Of a stretch of DNA of 19,794 nucleotides, positions 1 through 5,987 are shown one piece after another (within the stretch, counting starts at the first letter, position 1; the number at the start of each line of letters is the position of its first letter). The position numbers and the translations under genes are program-made. Below the pieces are notes generated by a model. That model saw only the letters and a list, made by a program, of their open reading frames with translations, ran no database searches and was not told the DNA's origin. The stretch covers positions 1 to 19,794 of the forward strand of contig JALNWG010000036.1 in the NCBI GenBank assembly GCA_023231005.1, read 5' to 3'. The DNA is from Bacteroidales bacterium. GTDB lineage: Bacteria; Bacteroidota; Bacteroidia; Bacteroidales; FEN-979.

Positions 1-1
1 C

Positions 2-181
2 AAGGTGGTTTCCCGAAAAGATCTTTTATTGGCTATCTGGGGGAGAAACGACTATTTTCTCGGACGCAGCCTCGATGTATTCATCAGCCGCTTGAGAAAG
101 CTCCTTTTATCTGACCCACACATCAAAATTGAAACCATGAGGGGTATTGGATTTTCTCTGAAAGTGGATATTCAGGATTAG
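2..181 (+). CDS. OmpR/PhoB-family response regulator, C-terminal end (partial)
   Basis: This is the last 59 codons of a gene that begins left of the window; the stop is TAG at 179-181. The translation contains LLLAIWG, NDYFLGRSLDVFISRLRKLL, DPHIKIETMRGIGFSL, which is the recognition-helix and wing portion of the winged-helix DNA-binding domain of OmpR/PhoB response regulators. The family binds DNA after phosphorylation of an N-terminal receiver domain by a partner histidine kinase. Neither the receiver domain nor a kinase is visible here. The downstream flippase gene is convergent, so nothing in the window shows what this regulator controls. RprY-like regulators of Bacteroidota are the closest family I recognise, but the subfamily cannot be fixed from the C-terminus. 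Confidence 0.9.
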   Translation, partial: KVVSRKDLLLAIWGRNDYFLGRSLDVFISRLRKLLLSDPHIKIETMRGIGFSLKVDIQD

Positions 182-222
182 AGATTCAGAAGCTGATTAT
201 ACAGGGATTTTTCATTATGGCC

Positions 223-1542
223 TTACTTAGATCTTCTGTTTTCATTGAAGATCTTTTTAAAATCACGGATAAAATAGAAATCACTTTTTCTTAACCTGAA
301 AATCTCTGACAATGGCGTTCCGATTGTCCGGGAATAGACCAAAATAAAGGTTATTGAACCGACAGCGTAACTGGCATTGGTGGCCCAGGCGGCTCCAATA
401 CCTCCATAACGGGGAATCAGGAACAGGTTGAGTATAAAATTAATGATCAACGCTGGTAAAAACGTAAAAATAGCAATCTGTGGCTTGCCCATTCCGGTAA
501 GGCGGCTATTTAAAATTCGAAACCCGATGAGCAGGAGAATCCCCGGTAAAACGACCTGGATCATTCGCACACTATGAACGAACTCATGTCCGAAGATCAA
601 TGGAATGAGAAATGGAGCCACAAAGAAAATAAGAATTCCGACAATTAATCCGATCAGTAATGATACGCGAAACATCGAAGCTACCACTTTGTCTACGTAT
701 GCATTGTCGTTTGTATTGGCGCTGCGACTAAGTATGATTGCTTCAATTGCGTATGGGATATGCCATAACTGTTCTGCAATTTGCATGGCCAGCGAATAAA
801 AGCCAACTTCTTCTAAGGATGTGAGTTTTTTTAACATTAAAATATCGAGGCGATAATTGAGCTGCATGATAAAAACTGCAATTGCGTTGAGAAGGCCAAG
901 TTTGATCATGCTTTTCATGATGCGCTCATGATACTTCCAGGTAATCTTATATTGATAAGTCCCGGTGATGACCCGGTAAGTAAAAAGGAAGGTCACCAGG
1001 TTGGCCAGCGAGATGGCAATAAAAGATCCCAATACCGACATCTTCAACACCCAAACAAATAAAATTGTAAGGAACAAGGTAATAATAGTGGGCCCTGCAT
1101 TGATAAAACTGGCACGACGGATGTCTTCTTTTCCAAGGAAAATTCCACCGGCAAAAACATTGGATAACAGCAAGGGGATGGTCAGTAAAATAATGACGAT
1201 GATCAGAGGATCAAAGGGCTGGTTTATTGAAAAAAAATAGACAAAACCGCAAATGATAATGCTTAGAGCGCTGGTCCAAAGCAGGAGAAGGAAAAGAGCC
1301 GAGATAATATTTTCTTCTGATGATACTTTGTTTCCGATATGGTAAATGGCCGAACGCCGGATTCCCAACTGGGTGAACCCGATCACGATCATAGGGACAA
1401 CAATTAAAGCAGAATACAATCCATAGCCCGCGGCACCTAAAAGGCGTGAAAGCAAAATCCCGATAGCCAGATTGCAAAATGCAACGGTCAGGTTACTGCT
1501 AAGAATACTAAGAATATCGCGGAAAAAGGTTCTTTTGGCCAA
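223..1542 (-). CDS. polysaccharide/oligosaccharide flippase (Wzx-like, MOP superfamily)
   Basis: This 439-residue, very hydrophobic protein has about twelve predicted membrane segments. Its N-terminus, SNLTVAFCNLAIGILLSRLLGAAGYGLYSAL, is split by a glycine-rich turn typical of polysaccharide biosynthesis exporters, where LLGAAGYG follows the first helix. A later GKPQIAIFTFLPALIINFILN segment and the RYGGIGAAWA motif near residue 380 are also characteristic of Wzx/MurJ-like flippases. Such proteins move undecaprenyl-linked glycan units across the inner membrane. The start is TTG at 1542. Reading further upstream in frame gives no ATG before a stop near 1599, so a TTG start is the best choice. 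The gene is divergent from wecE, with 95 bp between the two starts, which suggests a shared surface-glycan role. The exact substrate cannot be read from the sequence. Confidence 0.85.
   Translation of the reverse strand: MAKRTFFRDILSILSSNLTVAFCNLAIGILLSRLLGAAGYGLYSALIVVPMIVIGFTQLGIRRSAIYHIGNKVSSEENIISALFLLLLWTSALSIIICGFVYFFSINQPFDPLIIVIILLTIPLLLSNVFAGGIFLGKEDIRRASFINAGPTIITLFLTILFVWVLKMSVLGSFIAISLANLVTFLFTYRVITGTYQYKITWKYHERIMKSMIKLGLLNAIAVFIMQLNYRLDILMLKKLTSLEEVGFYSLAMQIAEQLWHIPYAIEAIILSRSANTNDNAYVDKVVASMFRVSLLIGLIVGILIFFVAPFLIPLIFGHEFVHSVRMIQVVLPGILLLIGFRILNSRLTGMGKPQIAIFTFLPALIINFILNLFLIPRYGGIGAAWATNASYAVGSITFILVYSRTIGTPLSEIFRLRKSDFYFIRDFKKIFNENRRSK
229..258 (+). terminator. possible intrinsic terminator of the response-regulator gene
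   Basis: An 8-bp perfect inverted repeat, AGATCTTC (229-236) and GAAGATCT (247-254), encloses a 10-nt loop and runs into five T residues (254-258) on the plus strand. It starts 47 nt after the response-regulator stop. It lies inside the last codons of the convergent flippase gene. The stem is only 3/8 GC, so it would be a weak terminator. Confidence 0.4.
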
Positions 1543-1582
1543 TGGATAAGAAAAAAGAAAAAATAAACAACAAATTCCGACA

Positions 1583-1590
1583 CAAAAATA
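1583..1590 (-). promoter_or_regulatory. candidate -7 box for the flippase gene
   Basis: The minus strand reads TATTTTTG, a full match to the Bacteroidota -7 consensus TAnnTTTG, about 40 nt upstream of the TTG start. No TTTG -33 element is seen at the usual spacing, so support is partial. Confidence 0.35.
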
Positions 1591-1612
1591 AAATAATTAC
1601 TGGTGAAATTTA

Positions 1613-1620
1613 TAATTTCG
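1613..1620 (+). promoter_or_regulatory. candidate -7 box for wecE
   Basis: TAATTTCG matches TAnnTTTG at all but one specified base and lies 17 nt before the chosen ATG at 1638. No convincing -33 element is present. Its position supports the start at 1638 over an upstream in-frame ATG at 1542. Confidence 0.3.
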
Positions 1621-1637
1621 CTAATTCACTATTTATT

Positions 1638-2771
1638 ATGTTCATTCCTTTCAATAAACCCTATCTTCCCCTCTCATCCATGAAAACCATCATGGCATCT
1701 GCTCTATCGGGGACCATCGCAGGGAACGGAAGGTTTACCAAAAAATGTCACCGGTTTTTCGAAGATCGGTTTGGGTTTGGGAAAGTATTACTGACTACCT
1801 CTTGCACCGATGCTTTGGAAATGGCTTCTTTGTTATGCCGGATCGAACCTGGCGATGAAGTCATTTTGCCTTCGTTCACCTTTATGTCGACGGCCAACCC
1901 ATTTTTACTCCGGGGTGCCAACCTTGTGTTTGCCGATACGCTTCCCGATGTTCCCAATATTGATCCGGAAGAAATTGAGAAACTGGTCACTCCACGTTCA
2001 AAAGTAATTGTGGTTGTTCATTATGGAGGATTTGCCTGCGATATGGACCGGATCATGGAGATCGCACAGCGCCATCATTTATGGGTTGTGGAAGATGCTG
2101 CTCATGCAGTTGATTCTTATTATCGGGGAAAGCCCCTGGGAAGTATCGGCAACTTTGGCGCTTTTTCTTTTCATGAAACAAAAAATATTATTTCCGGAGA
2201 AGGAGGATTGTTGATCATCAATGATGAAAATCAACGACAACGAGCTGAAATAATCTGGGAAAAAGGAACAAACCGGGCTTCGTTTTACCGGGGCGAGATT
2301 GATAAATATGGATGGGTGGATCTTGGTTCATCATATCTTCCATCCGATACCATTGCGGCATTTTTATGGACCCAATTAAACCATTTTAACCGGATCCAGA
2401 ATCGTCGAAAAAAAATCTGGTGGCTCTATTATGAACTGCTCCGGCCACTGGAAGATCAGGGCTATTTAAAATGTCCGGTTATTCCCGATTATGCTACCGT
2501 AAATGGGAACTTATTTTATTTTACGGTCTCATCCCTTGAAGTGCGAGACTGTTTGTTAAAGCATTTAAAAAATAATGGAATTCAAGCCGTATTCCATTAT
2601 TTGCCTCTTCATTCCAGCGCTTTTTTCAAAAACAAATATACCGGTCCGGATCTCCCCAATACCAATCGGTTCAGCAATTGCATCATCAGATTACCGTTTT
2701 TTTATTCTCTCAGAAACCGACAGATGAAATTTGTCGTAAACAAGATCAACGATTTTTTTCTGACCCGATAA
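1638..2771 (+). CDS. wecE: dTDP-4-amino-4,6-dideoxygalactose transaminase (WecE/RffA-like)
   Basis: This 377-residue PLP-dependent sugar aminotransferase of the DegT/DnrJ/EryC1 family is about the length of E. coli WecE. It starts MFIPFNKPYLP. It carries VLLTTSCTDALEMA and GDEVILPSFTF (PLP phosphate-binding region), VVEDAAHAV (the PLP-pyridine Asp), and SFHETKN with the Schiff-base lysine at about residue 182. EKGTNR and DKYGWVDLGSSYLPSD follow, as in WecE. The family transfers an amino group from glutamate to a dTDP-4-keto-6-deoxyhexose, giving the precursor of Fuc4NAc in surface glycans. An in-frame ATG at 1542 would add 32 lysine- and asparagine-rich residues absent from the family. The start at 1638 matches the family and has a -7 box close upstream. 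The neighbouring flippase fits glycan assembly. Confidence 0.9.
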   Translation: MFIPFNKPYLPLSSMKTIMASALSGTIAGNGRFTKKCHRFFEDRFGFGKVLLTTSCTDALEMASLLCRIEPGDEVILPSFTFMSTANPFLLRGANLVFADTLPDVPNIDPEEIEKLVTPRSKVIVVVHYGGFACDMDRIMEIAQRHHLWVVEDAAHAVDSYYRGKPLGSIGNFGAFSFHETKNIISGEGGLLIINDENQRQRAEIIWEKGTNRASFYRGEIDKYGWVDLGSSYLPSDTIAAFLWTQLNHFNRIQNRRKKIWWLYYELLRPLEDQGYLKCPVIPDYATVNGNLFYFTVSSLEVRDCLLKHLKNNGIQAVFHYLPLHSSAFFKNKYTGPDLPNTNRFSNCIIRLPFFYSLRNRQMKFVVNKINDFFLTR

Positions 2772-2985
2772 TTCATACCTTGTAAATCTCAAATCCCTAC
2801 CATGATTTTTGAGCCGTCAGGTTCAACATATTTCTTGGCATAGGTATTCATGATGGCATGTTTTTCCTACCATGATTTTTGAGCCGTCAGGCTCAACATA
2901 TTTCTAGCAAAATGGACCAACCCATCAATTGATTTGAGCCGTTAGGCTCAACATATTTCTTGGCACAGGTATTCATGATGGTATG

Positions 2986-3075
2986 TTGTCCCTGACGGGA
3001 CAAAGGGTTTTGCATTGGGATCATCGAGCTAAAAATCTCAAATCCCTGACGGGATTTTATTGAGCCGTCAGGTTC
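2986..3075. repeat. 90-bp composite repeat unit, copy 1
   Basis: Three hairpins lie in fixed order: TTGTCCC-TGAC-GGGACAA (2986-3003), AAATCCC-TGAC-GGGATTT (3040-3057) and GAGCC-GTCA-GGTTC (3062-3075). The linker GGGTTTTGCATTGGGATC is shared by all copies. Confidence 0.9.
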
Positions 3076-3269
3076 AGCATATTTCTTGGCATAGGTATTC
3101 ATGATGGCATGTTTTTCCTACCATGATTTTTGAGCCGTTAGGTTCAACATATTTCTATCAAAATGGACCAACCCATCAATTGATTTGAGCCGTCAGGTTC
3201 AACATGTTTCTTGGTACGGGCATTCATGATGGTATGTTTTTCCTACCATGATTTTTGAGCCGTCAGGCT

Positions 3270-3289
3270 CAACATATATAAATATGTTG
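3270..3289. repeat. inverted repeat at the inner edge of the left array
   Basis: CAACATAT (3270-3277) and ATATGTTG (3282-3289) form a perfect 8-bp stem with an ATAA loop. It directly follows the seventh GAGCC hairpin. It joins the sequence normally seen after that hairpin (CAACATAT) to the sequence normally seen before the TTGTCCC hairpin (TATGTTG). It may mark the left boundary of the transposase-bearing segment. Confidence 0.6.
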
Positions 3290-3307
3290 CATTTCATCTG
3301 AATTACA

Positions 3308-3323
3308 TTCAAGTTTGCTTGAA
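3308..3323. other. small hairpin upstream of the transposase gene
   Basis: TTCAAG-TTTG-CTTGAA is a perfect 6-bp stem with a 4-nt loop in the 115-bp leader between the array and the transposase start. It is followed by AAATATTTTT. It could be a subterminal element of the transposon or limit read-through into the transposase gene; I cannot tell which. The rest of the leader (3290-3404) is AT-rich with no confident promoter. Confidence 0.4.
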
Positions 3324-3404
3324 AATATTTTTGATCTTGATGTATTACCTTTTCCCTTTGAATCGGATTAAACAAGAAAAAACATAAACATAAAAATTAC
3401 AATT

Positions 3405-3863
3405 ATGGCAAACACATATACCCAGATTTTCATACAATCTGTTTTTGCGGTTCAAAACAGAAGGTCATTAATAAATACGTTATGGCAAACGGATTTATAT
3501 AAATATATCACTGGCATTATTCAGAAAAACGGACATAAATTAATTGCCATAAATGGGGTATCAGACCATGTGCATATTTTCATTGGGATGAAACCCCATC
3601 AATCCTTGTCAGATTTGATGCAGGATGTCAAAGGAGATTCTTCCAAATGGATTAATCAGAATGGTTTCATCAAGGGAAGATTTTCATGGCAACAAGGATT
3701 TGGAGGATTTTCATATTCAATTTCTCAGATCGATCATGTTGTTAAATATATTAACAATCAAGCCCAACATCACAAGGTCAGGACTTTCATAGAAGAATAT
3801 ACTGATTTTTTGGAAAAATTCGATATTCCTTTTGATAAACGATATGTTTTTAAACCTATATAA
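3405..3863 (+). CDS. IS200-like / REP-associated HUH tyrosine transposase (Y1)
   Basis: This 152-residue protein is the usual length for IS200-type TnpA. It begins MANTYTQIFIQSVFAVQNR, matching Y1-transposase (PF01797-type) N-termini. It has the metal-binding HUH motif in SDHVHIFI (H55, H57) and the catalytic tyrosine in HVVKYINNQ (Y115) followed by the conserved Q119. WQQGFGGFSYSIS is also characteristic. The family nicks single-stranded DNA next to hairpins through a 5'-phosphotyrosine link. No TnpB gene is present. The gene is intact and flanked on both sides by the same hairpin array, as expected of REP-associated tyrosine transposases (RAYTs). An ordinary IS200-type element inserted into a pre-existing array is the alternative. 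Start ATG 3405 is the only reasonable one. Confidence 0.88.
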   Translation: MANTYTQIFIQSVFAVQNRRSLINTLWQTDLYKYITGIIQKNGHKLIAINGVSDHVHIFIGMKPHQSLSDLMQDVKGDSSKWINQNGFIKGRFSWQQGFGGFSYSISQIDHVVKYINNQAQHHKVRTFIEEYTDFLEKFDIPFDKRYVFKPI

Positions 3864-3891
3864 TATTGATCTGTAAGATTATATGAACATG

Positions 3892-3981
3892 TTGTCCCTG
3901 ACGGGACAAAGGGTTTTGCATTGGGATTGTCGGGCTAAAAATCTCAAATCCCTGACGGGATTTTTTTGAACCGTCAGGTTC
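3892..3981. repeat. 90-bp composite repeat unit, copy 2
   Basis: Same three-hairpin order and exact length as copy 1. The final hairpin is GAACC-GTCA-GGTTC. It is the first array unit after the transposase gene and lacks the usual GAGCC-type hairpin on its left; AACATG precedes it instead. Confidence 0.9.
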
Positions 3982-4017
3982 AACATGTTTCTTGGTACAG
4001 ATATTCATGATGGTATG

Positions 4018-4107
4018 TTGTCCCTGACGGGACAAAGGGTTTTGCATTGGGATCGTCGAGCTAAAAATCTCAAATCCCTACCGGGATTTTTTTGAGCCGT
4101 CAGGTTC
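4018..4107. repeat. 90-bp composite repeat unit, copy 3
   Basis: Same order and exact length as copy 1. The middle hairpin is AAATCCC-TACC-GGGATTT, so the stem is kept while the loop differs. Confidence 0.9.
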
Positions 4108-4338
4108 AACATGTTTCTTGGCACAGATATTTATGATGGCATGTTTTTCCTACCATGATTTTTGAGCCGTCAGGCTCAACATATTTCTATCAAAATGGAC
4201 CAACCCATCAATTGATTTGAGCCGTTAGGCTCAATATATTTCTTGGCATAGGTATTCATGATGGCATGTTTTTCCTACCATGATTTTTGAGCCGTCAGGC
4301 TCAATACATTTCTTGGCATAGGTATTCATGATGGTATG

Positions 4339-4428
4339 TTGTCCCTGACGGGACAAAGGGTTTTGCATTGGGATCGTCGAGCTAAAAATCTCAAATCCCT
4401 GACGGGATTTTTTTGAGCCGTCAGGCTC
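4339..4428. repeat. 90-bp composite repeat unit, copy 4
   Basis: Same order and exact length as copy 1. The final hairpin is GAGCC-GTCA-GGCTC, fully Watson-Crick paired. Confidence 0.9.
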
Positions 4429-4514
4429 AATACATTTCTATCAAAATGGACCAACCCATCAATTGATTTGAGCCGTCAGGTTCAGCATATTTCTATCAAA
4501 ATGGACCACCAAGG

Positions 4515-5555
4515 TTATTGGAGATTTTTTATCGATATCAAATCTGGTTTGATAATCCCTTTCTCGGTGATGATACCGGTAATATATTTGGCTGGGGTAA
4601 CGTCGAAGGCTGGATTTAAAGCGGAAGAACCCGGAGAGCAAACAAGCACCCGCTCGTGGCGGCCATCCTGGGTCATCCCATCCTGATATAGAACCTCTTC
4701 CTCATTCCTTTCTTCGATGGGGATAGAGGCCCCCGAAGGACAAGAAAAATCAAAGGTAGATACGGGTGCTGCAACATAGAATGGAACCCCAAATTCGTTA
4801 GCCACAATGGCTTTTTCAAGGGTCCCGATTTTATTGGCTACATCCCCATTGGCTGCAATCCGGTCGGCACCTACGATCATCAGATCGATTTTTCCTTGCG
4901 ACATCAGCCAGGCACCGGCATTATCGGGAATGATGGAATGGGGTATCCCGGCATGGTGCAATTCCCAGGCTGTAAGACGGGCTCCCTGGCTACGGGGGCG
5001 CGTTTCATCTGCATAAACAAAAATATTTTTTCCTTCCTGATGGGCCAGATAGATGGGAGATAATGCAGTGCCATAATCAACAAATGCCAGCCAGCCGGCA
5101 TTACAATGAGTTTCAACATTCATCCCAGAACAAAGGAGTGTATTCCCATATTCCCCGATTTTTTTGGAATCAGCTACATCACAGTCGGCGATTTCTAAGG
5201 CCGATTCAATAGCTGCCGATTTTGAAATCTGTGCGGCGGCAAAAACTTTTTCAACTGCATAAAACAAGTTCCGGGCAGTTGGGCGGGTCGATTCGATAAT
5301 TTTGCGGGCCTCATCAAGAAAACCGGAGTTCCCGGTTTCCGGTGCTTCCATTGCTGCCTGGGCCATGGCAAATCCTGCCAGAGCACCAATGGCCCCGGCA
5401 CCCCGGACTTGCATCTTACAAATTACGGCACAGCTCTCTCCATAAGAGGCCGATTTCTTTATTATAAACTGAAAAGGGAGCAGGTTCTGATCAATGAAAA
5501 AAACCGAAGTTCCATCCATCCATACAGTCCGGTAATTTTGTCCATCAACTAACAT
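4515..5555 (-). CDS. mtnA: S-methyl-5-thioribose-1-phosphate isomerase
   Basis: This 346-residue protein of the eIF2B-alpha-like isomerase family is close to the normal MtnA length. It isomerises 5-methylthioribose-1-phosphate to 5-methylthioribulose-1-phosphate in the cytosolic methionine salvage pathway. Visible motifs in order are VRGAGAIG (about 50-57), THCNAG with the catalytic Cys at 151, ADETRPRSQGARLTAWEL (about 182-199), GADRIAANGDVANKIGT with the catalytic Asp at 231, and NPAFDVTPAKYITGIITEKG near the C-terminus. The ATG lies 6 nt after the stop of the upstream lipoprotein gene, so the two are almost surely co-transcribed. No other methionine-salvage gene is in the window. The 3' end abuts the repeat array, and I see no independent terminator. 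A ribose-1,5-bisphosphate isomerase is unlikely given the motif set. Confidence 0.93.
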   Translation of the reverse strand: MLVDGQNYRTVWMDGTSVFFIDQNLLPFQFIIKKSASYGESCAVICKMQVRGAGAIGALAGFAMAQAAMEAPETGNSGFLDEARKIIESTRPTARNLFYAVEKVFAAAQISKSAAIESALEIADCDVADSKKIGEYGNTLLCSGMNVETHCNAGWLAFVDYGTALSPIYLAHQEGKNIFVYADETRPRSQGARLTAWELHHAGIPHSIIPDNAGAWLMSQGKIDLMIVGADRIAANGDVANKIGTLEKAIVANEFGVPFYVAAPVSTFDFSCPSGASIPIEERNEEEVLYQDGMTQDGRHERVLVCSPGSSALNPAFDVTPAKYITGIITEKGIIKPDLISIKNLQ

Positions 5556-5561
5556 AACCGA

Positions 5562-5957
5562 TCAATAAAGTGTTAACGTGGTATCCCGGACTGTACCGGG
5601 CAATAACTTTATATGGAAACTTCCATAAAGAGATTTTTCGCCATAATTGGCAAAACAATTGGCATATAGAATTCGGGGATACAAACGGCTGAACTTGACC
5701 CTGCCTGCCCCATCTGAATATTGTGAACGAACTAAGAGATTGTTTTTCAGACTGTCTTTGCTCAATGCCAAATAAATGTAACATCCGTTTATCAAAAACC
5801 CATCCTGAGTCATGACGGTTACGGTAAGTGTTACAGAATCAGCGCTTGTATCTTCCCAGGATGGGAGCGGGTTATTATCGCTGATTTTATGACAAGAGGT
5901 TGAAAAAGAAATGAGCAAGACAAGGACGAAAAGACCTGTAATTTGTTTTCGGATCAT
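5562..5957 (-). CDS. small predicted lipoprotein
   Basis: This 131-residue protein has a type II signal peptide: a charged start (MIRKQ), a hydrophobic core (LFVLVLLISF) and a lipobox-like STSC with the acylated Cys at residue 22. The mature part (about 110 residues) reads as a beta-rich domain with a DSVTLTVTVMTQDGFLINGCYIYLAL segment, perhaps a small transthyretin/Ig-like fold. I do not recognise a named family. It sits between an outer-membrane beta-barrel gene (30 nt upstream) and mtnA (6 nt downstream), all on the minus strand and probably in one operon. It is probably anchored in the outer membrane or periplasmic leaflet; its function is unknown. Confidence 0.75.
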   Translation of the reverse strand: MIRKQITGLFVLVLLISFSTSCHKISDNNPLPSWEDTSADSVTLTVTVMTQDGFLINGCYIYLALSKDSLKNNLLVRSQYSDGAGRVKFSRLYPRILYANCFANYGEKSLYGSFHIKLLPGTVRDTTLTLY

Positions 5958-5987
5958 ACAGCCCTGTTTTAAAATGTCGAAAAATCC

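Larger units (their letters stand above)
2784..3289. repeat. left arm of REP-like hairpin array
   Basis: This non-coding 506-bp block starts 13 bp after the wecE stop. It holds seven copies of a 14-nt hairpin, GAGCC-GTCA-GGYTC, starting at 2811, 2881, 2936, 3062, 3132, 3187 and 3257. Start-to-start distances are exactly 70, 55, 126, 70, 55 and 70 bp. The single 126-bp interval holds two more hairpins: TTGTCCC-TGAC-GGGACAA (2986-3003) and AAATCCC-TGAC-GGGATTT (3040-3057). Each 70-bp interval holds a decayed version, CCTACCATGATTTTT. Each 55-bp interval holds CCCATCAATTGATTTGAG with a 10-bp palindrome. The layout recalls REP/BIME clusters. Short minus-strand reading frames here are chance products of the repeats. 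Confidence 0.9.
3884..4508. repeat. right arm of REP-like hairpin array
   Basis: This block starts about 20 bp after the transposase stop and ends 6 bp before the mtnA stop codon (4515-4517 on the minus strand). Seven GAGCC-type hairpins start at 3968, 4094, 4164, 4219, 4289, 4415 and 4470, with intervals of exactly 126, 70, 55, 70, 126 and 55 bp. Three TTGTCCC-TGAC-GGGACAA hairpins (3892, 4018, 4339) and three AAATCCC-type hairpins (3946, 4072, 4393) lie in the longer units. The copy at 3968 reads GAACC-GTCA-GGTTC, a compensated base-pair change. The copy at 4072 has loop TACC. The last repeat is cut off after ATCAAAATGGACCA at 4508. Confidence 0.9.

Noticed and set aside
1542..1637. N-terminal extension of wecE from ATG 1542
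   Set aside because: The added residues are low-complexity and absent from the family, and the stretch contains the likely promoter boxes of both divergent genes.
2893..3102. Minus-strand 69-codon reading frame
   Set aside because: It lies wholly within the hairpin array and its protein sequence just repeats the array units.
3856..4047. Minus-strand 63-codon reading frame
   Set aside because: Same reason; it also overlaps the transposase 3' end and contains the same repeat-derived phrase twice.
2784..4508. CRISPR array
   Set aside because: Spacers are not unique; they belong to three recurring types, the repeats are short hairpins, and no cas gene is present.
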